From NCBI RefSeq assembly GCF_021271205.1, contig NZ_JAIWKS010000005.1, forward strand, positions 124,001 to 188,000: a stretch of DNA of 64,000 nt, written 5' to 3'. The notes beneath the pieces are model-generated. The model was not told the DNA's origin. It ran no database searches and worked only from the letters and a program-made list of their open reading frames with translations. Positions 55,972 through 64,000 of the stretch are shown here, piece after piece. Made by a program: the position numbers and the translations under genes. Numbering within the stretch: the stretch's first letter is position 1; each line of letters begins with the position of its first letter. The stretch is from Pseudomonas uvaldensis (lineage in GTDB: Bacteria > Pseudomonadota > Gammaproteobacteria > Pseudomonadales > Pseudomonadaceae).

Positions 55972-56041
55972 GCTTTTGCGGGCGTCCTACAGGTCGGTTG
56001 TTGCGTCAAAAATCCGCTCTGAATTCGCTTTATAGTTAGGT

Positions 56042-56275
56042 CGTCACTGGCTTTGGTCGGTGACGGGGTTTCGCAGCCCCCGGTGAGTTAGAATCACAAC
56101 CGTCAAAAAACGACTTGGCAACATTTGCCTGAGCTCGGCTTTTCATGGCGGCTGTGTGTGGGAGATCTTCGGGTCTGCCGGGTCCTAACTCCTCGGTCTG
56201 CGAACCCGCACGCGGCTGCCACCCATTTGTTTCGCAGCAAAGCAGTGGTCACTTTTCTTCGAGTTAGGAAATGCC
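56042..56275 (+). promoter_or_regulatory. Structured leader RNA with alternative pairings that include the ribosome-binding site
   Basis: Upstream hairpins: CGTCAC/GTGACG (56042-56065), GGG/CCC with loop TTTCGCAG (56066-56079), and GTGA/TCAC with a GTTAGAA loop (56083-56097). Central domain: a 16-bp stem 56147-56162/56205-56220 with four G-U pairs, enclosing a UUCG-tetraloop hairpin (56163-56176) and a 5-bp hairpin whose 9-base loop is TCCTAACTC (56183-56191). That loop is the exact complement of GAGTTAGGA (56261-56269), which contains the Shine-Dalgarno. CTGCGAA (56198-56204) complements TTCGCAG at both 56070-56076 and 56231-56237. CTAACTC also complements GAGTTAG at 56085-56091. Confidence 0.7.
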
Positions 56276-56560
56276 ATGACAACCGAACGATCTTTTCGCC
56301 GTTTCACACCACTTACCCCAATCGCCACCACCCATCCCACGTTGTTCATCGACAGCGCAGCCCCCCTGTCCGAACTCCACGCCTGCGCCAGCGAACGCCT
56401 GCACGCCACCCTCGACTACCTGACCCTCATGGCCTGCACCACCCTGCGCGACTCGGCCGAGAACGACATCAATACCGTCACCAATGTCGCCCGTATCATG
56501 GTCCAGGACGTGGCGGATGTTTTCGGAGTGATCGAACAACGCGGACTTGAAGAACAATAA
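56276..56560 (+). CDS. DUF3077/DUF6124-like small protein
   Basis: 94-residue helical cytoplasmic protein. The pattern of a hydrophobic start (TLFIDSAAPLSELHACASERL) and a long second helix (LMACTTLRDSAENDINTV...ARIMVQDVADVF) fits the small DUF3077/DUF6124-type proteins that are abundant in pseudomonads and often occur in several copies. No function is known. Translation starts at ATG 56276 with AGGA six bases upstream inside the GAGTTAGGA element, which the leader RNA can mask. The combination of an elaborate leader and a tiny unknown protein is the notable feature. Confidence 0.68.
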   Translation: MTTERSFRRFTPLTPIATTHPTLFIDSAAPLSELHACASERLHATLDYLTLMACTTLRDSAENDINTVTNVARIMVQDVADVFGVIEQRGLEEQ

Positions 56561-56681
56561 AGTGCTCGCGATGCGCCGGGTCAGCAGAATAAACAACTAT
56601 AAAAATTGGCAGTCCTTATGGCCGGGTGCTTATACGAATTGACAGCAACAAAAAAATGGGCAACCCCGTAAAGTTCTAAAG

Positions 56682-56711
56682 AACTGTTACTTATTACAGT
56701 AGCCAAAAATT
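56682..56711. promoter_or_regulatory. LexA-like box overlapping a palindrome
   Basis: CTGT-N8-ACAG occurs at 56694-56709 within AACTGTTACTTATTACAGTA, the classic LexA (SOS) box form. It overlaps AGTTCT-AA-AGAACT (56682-56695). The site is 61 bases before the start of the I78-like gene. SOS control is inference. Confidence 0.45.
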
Positions 56712-56771
56712 CAACATTCTCCAGACTGAGCTTACCCATATGGGTAAACCTCAAAAACAGGGAGTTAGGAC

Positions 56772-57062
56772 ATGATCAGCAAACCTTTATTTTTGGCGCT
56801 GCCGCTGTTGCTTGGCGCCGCCGCCCAAACGCATGCAGCCTGCGACAGCTCTTTGGTCCAAAGCTTCGTGGGCAAGGTAGCAGACGCCACAACCGTGGAA
56901 GAAGCCGTTAAAACCGCGAACGCAAGCCTTGCCAGGACAATCCCACCGCCAGGCAAAGCAACAAAGGACTTCGTTCAGGATCGTCTTAACATCTACACTG
57001 ACGAGGACAATAAAATCACATCGTTAAGTTGTGACAAAGGCTCGGCAATTAAACTTCAGTAA
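56772..57062 (+). CDS. Secreted I78-type protease-inhibitor-like protein
   Basis: 96-residue secreted protein. Signal peptide residues 1-22 (ALPLLLGAAAQTHA, cleaved before ACDSS). The mature part shows the peptidase-inhibitor I78 layout: cysteine near the start, GKVADATTVEEAVKTA helix, RTIPPPGKATKDFVQDRLNIYTDED (core RLNIYTDED) and the terminal cysteine in SLSCDKG. Related proteins inhibit serine proteases such as elastase or subtilisin, and some are lipoproteins. GGAG lies seven bases before the ATG, inside a second GAGTTAGGA (56762-56770). A terminator follows the stop. Confidence 0.78.
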   Translation: MISKPLFLALPLLLGAAAQTHAACDSSLVQSFVGKVADATTVEEAVKTANASLARTIPPPGKATKDFVQDRLNIYTDEDNKITSLSCDKGSAIKLQ

Positions 57063-57077
57063 TTCAACACACTGCCA

Positions 57078-57106
57078 TAAAAAACCCGCATCACTGCGGG
57101 TTTTTT
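57078..57106. terminator. Bidirectional intrinsic terminator
   Basis: CCCGCA-TCAC-TGCGGG stem-loop (57085-57100) flanked by an A-run on the left and a T-run on the right. It serves both the I78-like gene (plus) and fda (minus). Confidence 0.92.
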
Positions 57107-57120
57107 ATGACACTTGAAAA

Positions 57121-58185
57121 TCAGTTGACCTTAGCGTTCAACTCACCCTTCAGATACCGCTGATACATGCCTTCCAACGAGATCGGCTTGATCTTCGAAG
57201 CATTACCCGCAGTGCCGAACGCTTCATAACGCGCGATGCATACATCACGCATGGCGGTCACGGTGGCGCCGAGGAATTTGCGTGGGTCGAATTCGCTCGG
57301 GTTGGTCGCCATCAGGCGGCGCATGGCGCCGGTGGAGGCCAGGCGCAGGTCGGTGTCGATGTTGACCTTGCGCACGCCGTGCTTGATGCCTTCGACGATT
57401 TCTTCAACCGGTACGCCGTAGGTTTCCTTGATGTCGCCACCGTACTGGTTGATGATCGCCAACCACTCTTGCGGCACCGAGGACGAGCCGTGCATCACCA
57501 GGTGGGTGTTGGGGATGCGTTTGTGGATTTCCTTGATGCGGTCGATGGCCAGCACGTCGCCGGTAGGCGGCTTGGTGAACTTGTAGGCGCCGTGGCTGGT
57601 GCCGATGGCGATGGCCAGGGCGTCGACCTGAGTCTTCTTCACGAAGTCGGCGGCTTCTTCCGGGTCGGTCAGCATCTGGCTGTGGTCCAGCACGCCTTCG
57701 GCGCCGATGCCGTCTTCTTCACCGGCCATGCCGGTTTCCAGCGAGCCCAGGCAACCCAATTCGCCTTCCACCGAAACGCCGCAGGCGTGGGCCATGGCAA
57801 CGGTCTGCTGGGTGACGCGCACGTTGTATTCGTAGTCGGTCGGGGTCTTGCCGTCTTCGCCCAGGGAGCCGTCCATCATCACCGAGCTGAAGCCCAGTTG
57901 AATGGAGCGCTGGCAGACGTCCGGGCTGGTGCCGTGGTCCTGGTGCATGCACACCGGGATGTGCGGGAATTCTTCGATCGCCGCCAGGATCAGATGACGC
58001 AGGAATGGCGCACCGGCGTATTTGCGCGCACCGGCCGAAGCCTGGACGATCACCGGAGAGTCAGTCTTGTCAGCGGCTTCCATGATGGCGCGCATCTGCT
58101 CGAGGTTGTTGACGTTAAAGGCTGGAACGCCGTAGCCGAACTCGGCTGCGTGGTCCAGCATCTGACGCATGCTGATAAGTGCCAT
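57121..58185 (-). CDS. fda: Class II fructose-bisphosphate aldolase
   Basis: 354-residue zinc-dependent class II aldolase. The N-terminal segment [25 protein letters not shown] is typical (core [11 protein letters not shown]). Zinc and active-site motifs are [20 protein letters not shown] and HGSSSVP, plus [10 protein letters not shown]. It cleaves or forms fructose-1,6-bisphosphate in gluconeogenesis and the lower hexose pathway. ATG at 58185 has GGGAGAGA upstream. It lies near pgk and epd, as in many pseudomonads, separated by two lipoprotein genes. Confidence 0.95.
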   Translation of the reverse strand: MALISMRQMLDHAAEFGYGVPAFNVNNLEQMRAIMEAADKTDSPVIVQASAGARKYAGAPFLRHLILAAIEEFPHIPVCMHQDHGTSPDVCQRSIQLGFSSVMMDGSLGEDGKTPTDYEYNVRVTQQTVAMAHACGVSVEGELGCLGSLETGMAGEEDGIGAEGVLDHSQMLTDPEEAADFVKKTQVDALAIAIGTSHGAYKFTKPPTGDVLAIDRIKEIHKRIPNTHLVMHGSSSVPQEWLAIINQYGGDIKETYGVPVEEIVEGIKHGVRKVNIDTDLRLASTGAMRRLMATNPSEFDPRKFLGATVTAMRDVCIARYEAFGTAGNASKIKPISLEGMYQRYLKGELNAKVN

Positions 58186-58322
58186 TGTGTGTCTCTCCCG
58201 GTCGAGGGTCGTTAATCGTGCCAGCCTGCCGGAGCGGCGGCGGCTCTTCAAGTCATTGCGGATCGGGGGGTGTCCCCGGCCCGGGTGTTCGGTGAAGCAA
58301 AATTCTCGAAACTACAGGGCGC

Positions 58323-58415
58323 CCTGTGGGAGCGGGCTTGCTCGCGAATGCGGTTTCACATTCAACGAATGTGCAAGCTGATCCACTGCATTGGCGAGCA
58401 AGCCCGCTCCCACAC
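58323..58415. repeat. REP pair (REPIN)
   Basis: Inverted REP copies between the mliC-like gene (stop at 58430) and the start of fda. The right copy has GGCGAGCAAG where most have CGCGAGCAAG. Confidence 0.88.
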
Positions 58416-58429
58416 TGGATCTCTGTGAG

Positions 58430-58762
58430 TCAATCGGCCTTGCAGCCACGCCCGATCAGGTCATTGGTCGCGACCCAGTACGCCAGGCCTTCCTCGCCCT
58501 TGATGTGGAACGCCAGCATGTCGTCGCTGTACAGCGCACCCGACGCCCCCGGTTCCAGTTTCAGGCGATAGACCTGCTCGGCGCCGCCGAGGCGGACATC
58601 GACGGTCTTGTGGGCGTCATCGGTGTAGCGCCAGATCACCTTGGCTTCGCTGTCGCAAGTCCAGGTGGTCCAGCCCGCCACAGGCTCGGACGGATGCAGC
58701 AGATTCAACTGCGCGCAACCGGCCAGCAATGCCAACGCCATGACGGCGATAAAGCCTTTCAT
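58430..58762 (-). CDS. MliC-like C-type lysozyme inhibitor lipoprotein
   Basis: 110-residue lipoprotein. Lipobox LLAGC with C16 after a short signal peptide. The mature domain has the MliC/YdhA pattern: TCDSEAKVIWRYTDD, a beta-rich middle VDVRLGGAEQVYRLKL, ALYSDDMLAFHIKGEEGLAYWV and a final cysteine. MliC proteins sit at the outer membrane and block host or phage C-type lysozymes. The ATG is preceded by GGAACACGG. It is cotranscribed with or close to the small lipoprotein gene upstream. Confidence 0.84.
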   Translation of the reverse strand: MKGFIAVMALALLAGCAQLNLLHPSEPVAGWTTWTCDSEAKVIWRYTDDAHKTVDVRLGGAEQVYRLKLEPGASGALYSDDMLAFHIKGEEGLAYWVATNDLIGRGCKAD

Positions 58763-58819
58763 CCGTGTTCCTCGACTGACGACACACGCCGCCAGCCCTG
58801 AGTTAAAGGGTCAGACCCG

Positions 58820-59041
58820 TCAAGGACAACCATGTTCCTTGGCCGGGGTTTGCGTTTCGTATTTGTCCAGACCGTCCGGCCCCGAACGCTTGTTCAGGAC
58901 CGGGTTGGTTTCCGCTTGCCAGTCCGCCTGGTAGCAGCCCGACGCGGGCTCACTGGGGGCCGGCTCCGGGGTGGCTTGCGGCTGACTGCCGCAAGCGGTC
59001 AGGGCCACGGTCAGTGACAAAAGCATCCACGTTTTGACCAT
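58820..59041 (-). CDS. Small lipoprotein, 73 residues
   Basis: Lipobox LTACGS with C17 after MVKTWMLLSLTVALTA. The mature part is a proline- and glutamate-rich linker (QPQATPEPAPSEPASG) followed by a short acidic segment with a final cysteine. No known domain. ATG at 59041 is preferred because an earlier in-frame ATG adds a polar stretch before the signal peptide. It lies between mliC-like and pgk and may be part of a pgk-downstream transcript. Confidence 0.65.
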   Translation of the reverse strand: MVKTWMLLSLTVALTACGSQPQATPEPAPSEPASGCYQADWQAETNPVLNKRSGPDGLDKYETQTPAKEHGCP

Positions 59042-59072
59042 CGGAACACTCCCTTGCCTGGTCATCGGAATC

Positions 59073-60236
59073 TCAGGCCTTGGCCCGGCTTTCCAAGACT
59101 TCTACCGCCGGCAGCACTTTGCCTTCGACGAATTCGAGGAACGCACCGCCGCCCGTCGAAATGTAGGAAATCTGCTCGGCCACGCCGTACTTGTCGATGG
59201 CCGCCAGGGTATCGCCACCACCGGCAATGGAGAACGCAGCGCTTTCAGCGATGGCCTGGGCCAAGACCTTGGTGCCGTTGCCGAACTGGTCGAACTCGAA
59301 TACACCGACCGGACCGTTCCACAGAATAGTCTGGGAAGATTTCAGCAATTGGGCGAAGTTGGCCGCGGTCTGTGGGCCAATGTCCAAAATCATGTCGTCT
59401 TCGGCTACATCGGCGATGGCCTTGACGGTGGCGGCAGCGCTTTCAGCGAATTCCTTGGCAACCACTACATCCACGGGCAACGGCACGCTGACCTTGGCGG
59501 CGATTTCACGGGCGGTGTCCAGCAGATCCGGTTCGTACAGGGACTTGCCGACCGGATGACCGGCCGCCGCGAGGAAGGTGTTGGCGATACCGCCACCTAC
59601 GATCAATTGGTCGCAGATCTGGCTCAGGCTGTTCAGCACGTCGAGCTTGGTAGAGACCTTGGAACCGGCCACGATGGCGGCCATCGGCTTGGCGGGGGCG
59701 CCCAGGGCCTTGCCCAGCGCATCCAGTTCGGCGGCCAGCAATGGGCCCGCCGCCGCGATCTTGGCGAACTTCGCCACGCCATGGGTCGAACCCTCGGCAC
59801 GGTGCGCGGTACCAAAGGCGTCCATCACGAACACGTCGCACAGGGCAGCGTACTGCTGGGCCAGTTCGTCGGCGTTCTTTTTCTCGCCCTTGTTGAAGCG
59901 TACGTTTTCGAACAGCACGACGTCGCCGGCCTTCACGTCCACGCCGCCCAGGTAATCCGCCACCAGCGGCACTTCGCGGCCCAGGGCGCGGCTCAGGTAG
60001 TCGGCCACCGGCTTGAGGCTGTTCTCGGCCGAGAACTCGCCCTCGGTTGGACGGCCCAAATGCGAGCAGACCATCACGGCCGCGCCTTTTTCCAGGGCCA
60101 GCTTGATGGTCGGCAGCGAAGCCAGGATACGCGCGTCGCTGGTGACGACACCGTCCTTGACGGGGACGTTGAGGTCTTCGCGGATCAGTACGCGCTTACC
60201 TTGCAGATCGAGGTCGGACATCTTCAACACGGTCAT
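59073..60236 (-). CDS. pgk: Phosphoglycerate kinase
   Basis: 387-residue glycolytic/gluconeogenic kinase. Substrate-binding segment [12 protein letters not shown] near residues 18-29, the HLGRP motif in [20 protein letters not shown], and the nucleotide-binding [13 protein letters not shown] and [10 protein letters not shown] near the C terminus. It interconverts 1,3-bisphosphoglycerate and 3-phosphoglycerate. It follows epd by 28 bases, a conserved arrangement. ATG at 60236 gives MTVLKMSDL; a second ATG five codons later is possible. Confidence 0.96.
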   Translation of the reverse strand: MTVLKMSDLDLQGKRVLIREDLNVPVKDGVVTSDARILASLPTIKLALEKGAAVMVCSHLGRPTEGEFSAENSLKPVADYLSRALGREVPLVADYLGGVDVKAGDVVLFENVRFNKGEKKNADELAQQYAALCDVFVMDAFGTAHRAEGSTHGVAKFAKIAAAGPLLAAELDALGKALGAPAKPMAAIVAGSKVSTKLDVLNSLSQICDQLIVGGGIANTFLAAAGHPVGKSLYEPDLLDTAREIAAKVSVPLPVDVVVAKEFAESAAATVKAIADVAEDDMILDIGPQTAANFAQLLKSSQTILWNGPVGVFEFDQFGNGTKVLAQAIAESAAFSIAGGGDTLAAIDKYGVAEQISYISTGGGAFLEFVEGKVLPAVEVLESRAKA

Positions 60237-60264
60237 GGGTCGCAATTCCTGGATAACTGTTTAG

Positions 60265-61335
60265 TTAGAGAGCAGGTTTGTTGGAAGCAGAACGCGAAGT
60301 CGCTGCTTGCAGATAATGTTCGGCAACGTCCAGCATTCGATTGGCAAAACCCCATTCGTTGTCGAACCAGGCCAGGATGTTCACGAGCCGTGGCCCGGAG
60401 ACACGGGTCTGGCTGGCATCGACGATGGCCGAATGTGGGTCATGGTTAAAATCACAACTGGCATGGGGCAACTCGGTATAGGCCAGAAGGCCTTTGAGCG
60501 GGCCGCTGGTGGCGGCATCGCGCAGGATCCGGTTGACCTCGGTGGCGTCGGTATCGCTCACGGTCTGCATCGTCATGTCGAGGCAAGACACGTTCACCGT
60601 CGGCACCCGCACCGCTTTGGCCTGAATTCGCCCAGCAAGTTCCGGCAGCAGCCGTTCGATGCCCCGCGCCAGACCAGTGGACACCGGAATCACCGACTGG
60701 AACGCCGAACGGGTGCGGCGCAAGTCTTCATGGTGATAGGCGTCGATCACAGGTTGGTCGTTCATCGCTGAGTGGATGGTGGTGATCGATACATACTCCA
60801 GGCCGATGGCCTGGTCCAGCAGACGCAACAGCGGAACGCCGCAGTTGGTGGTGCAGGAGGCGTTGGACACCAGCAGCTCATGTCCGGTCAGGCAATCCTG
60901 GTTCACGCCGTAGACGATGGTGGCATCCACATCCGCTTCGCTGGCCATCGGCTGGGAGAACAGTACCCGTGGCGCACCGGCCGCGAGGAAACGCTCGCCA
61001 TCTTCGCGGGTGTGGTAGGCACCGGAACACTCGAGCACCAGATCGACACCCAGGGACGCCCAATCGATGCCTTCGGGGGTAGCGCTGCGCAGGACTTTCA
61101 CGCAGTCGCCATTAATATGCAGACAATCGCCGTCGACCCGCACGTCACCGGGAAACCGACCGTGGGTGGAGTCGAAGCGTGTCAGGTATTCGATACTGGC
61201 CATGTCGGCCAGATCGTTGATCGCCACAATTTCGAACCCGGCCTTCGCCCCTCGCTCGAACAACGCACGCAAGACGCAACGACCAATCCGGCCGTAGCCG
61301 TTGAGTGCAACTTTGTAGGGACGCGGTTGGGGCAT
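60265..61335 (-). CDS. epd: D-erythrose-4-phosphate dehydrogenase
   Basis: 356-residue GAPDH-family enzyme. NAD motif LNGYGRIGRCVLRAL near residues 9-23, catalytic cysteine in SNASCTTNC near 163, and FDNEWGFANRM at the C terminus. The epd branch oxidises erythrose-4-phosphate for pyridoxal-phosphate synthesis; in pseudomonads the same gene is sometimes listed as gapB-like. Its place between tktA and pgk supports epd. ATG at 61335 (MPQPRPYKVAL) gives the family length; nine further upstream codons read into a serine/tryptophan tail. Confidence 0.9.
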   Translation of the reverse strand: MPQPRPYKVALNGYGRIGRCVLRALFERGAKAGFEIVAINDLADMASIEYLTRFDSTHGRFPGDVRVDGDCLHINGDCVKVLRSATPEGIDWASLGVDLVLECSGAYHTREDGERFLAAGAPRVLFSQPMASEADVDATIVYGVNQDCLTGHELLVSNASCTTNCGVPLLRLLDQAIGLEYVSITTIHSAMNDQPVIDAYHHEDLRRTRSAFQSVIPVSTGLARGIERLLPELAGRIQAKAVRVPTVNVSCLDMTMQTVSDTDATEVNRILRDAATSGPLKGLLAYTELPHASCDFNHDPHSAIVDASQTRVSGPRLVNILAWFDNEWGFANRMLDVAEHYLQAATSRSASNKPAL

Positions 61336-61388
61336 GGGATTCTCTGACCAGGGTGAATCCATCAGGGCAGCGTTGGCTGAACCGACGC

Positions 61389-61457
61389 TATCGCGAGCAG
61401 GCTCGCTCCCACAGGGTCGGTGAAGATCCTTGTGGGAGCGAGCCTGCCCGCGATGGC
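61389..61457. repeat. REP pair (REPIN)
   Basis: Inverted REP copies of the CAGGCTCGC variant between tktA and epd on the same strand; another example of a REP pair inside a metabolic gene group. Confidence 0.88.
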
Positions 61458-61484
61458 GTCAGAACAGGCGATGCATGCCTGGAC

Positions 61485-63482
61485 TTAGTCTTCCAGCAAT
61501 TCTTCAGCCTGACCCAAGATATTTTCCAGGGTGAAACCGAACTCCTCGAACAACGCCGACGCAGGCGCGGACTCACCATAGGTGGTCATGCCGATCACGC
61601 GGCCTTCCAGGCCCACGTACTTGTACCAATAATCGGCGTGAGCGGCCTCGATGGCGATCCGGGCGCTGACTTGCAGCGGCAGCACCGACTGCTTGTAGCC
61701 GGCGTCCTGGGCATCGAACACGCTGGTGCACGGCATGGACACCACGCGTACGTTGCGGCCCTGTGCGGTCAGCTTGTCGTAAGCCTGGACGGCCAGGCCG
61801 ACTTCCGAACCGGTGGCGATCAGGATCAGCTCAGGCTCGCCAATGCAGTCCTTGAGCACGTAGCCGCCACGGGCGATTTCGTCGATCTGACCCGCTTCGC
61901 GGGGCTGGTGCTGCAGGTTCTGACGGGAGAAGATCAGCGCCGATGGGCCATCGTTACGCTCGATGGCGTATTTCCAGGCCACCGCCGACTCCACGGCGTC
62001 GCATGGGCGCCAGGTGTCCAGGTTCGGGGTGCAGCGCAGGCTTGCCAGTTGCTCGATCGGCTGGTGAGTCGGGCCGTCTTCGCCCAGGCCGATGGAGTCG
62101 TGGGTGAACACATAGAGCACGCGCTTTTTCATCAGCGCCGACATGCGCACGGCGTTGCGAGCGTACTCCATGAACATCAGGAAGGTGGCGCCGTAAGGCA
62201 CCAGGCCGCCGTGCAGGGCTACGCCGTTCATGATGGCGCTCATGCCGAACTCACGCACGCCGTAGTACATGTAGTTGCCGCTGGCGTCTTCGGCGCTGAC
62301 ACCTTTGCAGCCTTTCCACAGGGTCAGGTTGGAACCGGCCAGGTCGGCCGAACCGCCCAGCAGCTCCGGCAACAGCGGGCCGAAGGCATTCAGGGTGTTC
62401 TGGCTGGCCTTGCGGCTGGCGATGGTTTCGCCCTTGGCAGCCACTTCGGCGATGTAGGCCGAGGCTTTTTCGGCGAAGTCGGCCGGCAGCTCGCCACTGA
62501 GACGACGCACCAGCTCGTTGGCCAGCTCAGGGAATTCGGCGGAATAGGCGGCGAAACGCTGATCCCAGTCGGCTTCCAACGCACGACCTTTTTCCTTGGC
62601 GTCCCATTCGGCATAGATGTCGGCCGGGATTTCGAATGGACCGTGTTCCCATTTCAACGCGGCACGGGTCAGAGCGATTTCCTCGGCACCCAGCGGGGCG
62701 CCGTGGCAGTCTTCCTTGCCTTGTTTGTTGGGCGAGCCGAAACCGATGGTGGTCTTGCAGCAGATCAGGGTCGGCTGGGCGCTTTTGCGAGCCGTTTCGA
62801 TGGCGGTCTTGATCTCTTCCGGATCGTGGCCGTCGACGTTACGAATCACCAGCCAGTTATAGGCTTCGAAGCGTTTCGGGGTGTCGTCGGTGAACCAGCC
62901 TTCGACTTCGCCGTCGATGGAAATGCCGTTGTCGTCGTAGAAAGCGATCAGCTTGTCCAGGCCCAGAGTACCGGCCAGGGAGGCGACCTCATGGGAAATG
63001 CCTTCCATCATGCAGCCATCACCCAGGAAAACGTAGGTGTGATGGTCGACGACCTTGTGCCCCGGACGGTTGAATTGCGCCGCCAGGACTTTTTCCGCCA
63101 GGGCAAAGCCCACGGCATTGGCCAGGCCCTGGCCCAGCGGACCGGTGGTGGTTTCCACGCCTGGGGTGTAGCCGTATTCCGGATGGCCCGGGGTGCGGCT
63201 ATGCAGTTGGCGGAAGTTCTTCAGGTCGTCGATCGACAGGTCATAACCGGTCAAATGCAACAGCGAGTAGATCAACATCGAACCATGGCCGTTGGACAGC
63301 ACAAAGCGGTCACGGTCAGCGAAAGCCGGATTGGCCGGGCTGTGCTTGAGGTAGTCGCGCCACAGCACCTCGGCGATATCCGCCATGCCCATCGGGGCAC
63401 CGGGATGGCCGCTGTTGGCTTTCTGCACGGCATCCATGCTGAGGGCACGAATGGCATTGGCACGCTCACGACGGCTGGGCAT
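61485..63482 (-). CDS. tktA: Transketolase
   Basis: 665-residue thiamine-diphosphate enzyme of the pentose-phosphate pathway. N-terminal [21 protein letters not shown]/Mg motif [12 protein letters not shown], middle-domain [19 protein letters not shown] (core [11 protein letters not shown]), and a C-terminal domain with [16 protein letters not shown] at 63482 has AGGAGA upstream at good distance; upstream codons in the same frame are not family-like. Divergent from the ArsR-type regulator across 266 bases that contain a 24-bp palindrome. Confidence 0.96.
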   Translation of the reverse strand: MPSRRERANAIRALSMDAVQKANSGHPGAPMGMADIAEVLWRDYLKHSPANPAFADRDRFVLSNGHGSMLIYSLLHLTGYDLSIDDLKNFRQLHSRTPGHPEYGYTPGVETTTGPLGQGLANAVGFALAEKVLAAQFNRPGHKVVDHHTYVFLGDGCMMEGISHEVASLAGTLGLDKLIAFYDDNGISIDGEVEGWFTDDTPKRFEAYNWLVIRNVDGHDPEEIKTAIETARKSAQPTLICCKTTIGFGSPNKQGKEDCHGAPLGAEEIALTRAALKWEHGPFEIPADIYAEWDAKEKGRALEADWDQRFAAYSAEFPELANELVRRLSGELPADFAEKASAYIAEVAAKGETIASRKASQNTLNAFGPLLPELLGGSADLAGSNLTLWKGCKGVSAEDASGNYMYYGVREFGMSAIMNGVALHGGLVPYGATFLMFMEYARNAVRMSALMKKRVLYVFTHDSIGLGEDGPTHQPIEQLASLRCTPNLDTWRPCDAVESAVAWKYAIERNDGPSALIFSRQNLQHQPREAGQIDEIARGGYVLKDCIGEPELILIATGSEVGLAVQAYDKLTAQGRNVRVVSMPCTSVFDAQDAGYKQSVLPLQVSARIAIEAAHADYWYKYVGLEGRVIGMTTYGESAPASALFEEFGFTLENILGQAEELLED

Positions 63483-63684
63483 CGCTGTTCTCCTGCGGGA
63501 ATTGAGTAAGTGAATAACGAAACTGAAAAAAGGCGTGCATTTTCCCTCACCCACCCCCTGGGAGCAATGACAGATAGACGTCCAGAGCGGTTTTTCGGGT
63601 GGATAAAGTCGCTTTCGCCAGGTGAAACCTGTCCACTGGAAGCTTGTAGAGTCCATAAAGACCAGCGAAGTGCCATTTATCGAG

Positions 63685-63708
63685 CAATATCAAAAGTTTT
63701 TGATATTG
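63685..63708. promoter_or_regulatory. Perfect 11+11 palindrome upstream of the ArsR-type gene
   Basis: CAATATCAAAA (63685-63695) and TTTTGATATTG (63698-63708) are perfect inverted copies with a GT spacer, 41 bases before the regulator start and in the tktA-regulator intergenic region. It is a likely operator for the regulator itself. Confidence 0.65.
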
Positions 63709-63748
63709 AACTTGCGGTGATGCCACCCCCTGTCTAGACTGCCGCGTT

Positions 63749-64000
63749 ATGAACTTACGCGCGCCCTCCATCCAGCATCACCCTAGCGACGAACTGGCGG
63801 CCCTTTGCAAGGCCGGTGGCGACCCGCTGCGGCTCAATGTATTGCGCGCCCTGGCCAATGACTCATTCGGCGTGCTGGAACTGGCGCAGATCTTCGGCAT
63901 CGGTCAGTCCGGCATGAGCCATCACCTCAAGGTCCTCGCCCAGGCCGACCTGGTGGCGACCCGTCGTGAAGGCAACGCCATTTTCTACCGCCGCGCCCTG
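63749..64000 (+). CDS. ArsR-family transcriptional regulator, start only
   Basis: The first 84 residues are visible; the gene runs off the right edge. The HTH reads VLELAQIFGIGQSGMSHHLKVL (core GIGQSGMSHHL), followed by the wing TRREGNAIFYRRAL. In pseudomonads this position, between tktA and metK, holds an ArsR-type regulator with a C-terminal S-adenosylmethionine-dependent methyltransferase-like domain related to SahR, which senses S-adenosylhomocysteine. The C-terminal domain is not visible here, so that assignment rests on context. ATG at 63749; a perfect palindrome lies upstream. Confidence 0.75.
   Translation, partial: MNLRAPSIQHHPSDELAALCKAGGDPLRLNVLRALANDSFGVLELAQIFGIGQSGMSHHLKVLAQADLVATRREGNAIFYRRAL

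Noticed and set aside
56183..56269. Integron attC site, because CCTAAC and GTTAGG form an inverted pair
   Set aside because: No integrase, cassette array or consensus R/L boxes are present; the RNA-switch reading explains more of the sequence, including the upstream copies and the ribosome-binding site.
56125..56550. A 141-residue open frame overlapping the leader RNA and the DUF3077-like gene
   Set aside because: It is out of frame with the better-supported gene, has arginine/proline-rich shadow composition and no Shine-Dalgarno.

Overview
This 64 kb window is a chromosomal segment of a fluorescent pseudomonad (P. fluorescens group). The evidence is the gene content and order, the high GC, and about 18 loci carrying the GTGGGAGCGGGCTTGCTCGCGA-type REP element typical of that group. 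From memory, gene order over roughly 0.3-39 kb follows the P. aeruginosa PA5371-PA5411 choline/betaine/carnitine region. The right end (57-64 kb) follows the fda-pgk-epd-tktA-regulator block found next to metK.

Layout. (1) 0.3-1.6 kb: gbcA. (2) 1.7-8.4 kb: a three-gene minus-strand cluster of a metallophosphoesterase, a membrane-anchored RoxA-like di-heme cytochrome, and a very large fusion of a GMC/cholesterol-oxidase-like flavoprotein with an alpha/beta hydrolase. (3) 8.4-9.5 kb: a 1.1 kb gene-free stretch with four perfect DnaA boxes, three of them exactly 182 bp apart, inside a diverged tandem repeat. (4) 9.5-17.3 kb: the dimethylglycine operon (dipeptidase-like protein, V4R protein, dgcA, dgcB, etfA, etfB). 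(5) 17.5-19.9 kb: four small or hypothetical genes. (6) 20-25.9 kb: cdhR and the divergent carnitine operon (caiX, cdhC, cdhA, cdhB, gamma-butyrobetaine hydroxylase). (7) 26.6-33 kb: gbdR, sdaB and the choline/betaine ABC transporter cbcXWV. (8) 33-39 kb: betT and the divergent betIBA operon. (9) 39.3-53.4 kb: housekeeping and signalling genes (TldD/TldE pair, MFS pump, dbpA, HI0933-type flavoprotein, YccS, solute-binding protein, GNAT, GGDEF/EAL response regulator). (10) 53.7-55.3 kb: two tandem PL7 alginate lyase genes. (11) 55.3-57.1 kb: repeat-rich accessory stretch with an elaborate RNA leader, a DUF3077/DUF6124-like gene and an I78 protease-inhibitor-like gene. (12) 57.1-64 kb: fda, two lipoproteins, pgk, epd, tktA and the start of an ArsR-type regulator.

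Together, regions 1 and 4-8 form a complete catabolic chain. Choline, carnitine and gamma-butyrobetaine are imported and converted to glycine betaine, which is demethylated by GbcA and DgcAB/Etf; SdaB converts the resulting serine to pyruvate. Operator-like repeats in these promoters share a 21-bp spacing or a CTGTCG-N11-GGTCG layout, as expected for the AraC-type regulators GbdR and CdhR.

The most interesting unexplained signals are: the leader RNA at 56.04-56.27 kb, where one central strand can pair either with an upstream module or with the ribosome-binding site; the DnaA-box array at 8.8-9.4 kb; the GMC-hydrolase/di-heme cytochrome cluster; and the tandem alginate lyases with a duplicated leader. 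All motif searches were done by eye; no alignment or folding program was run.
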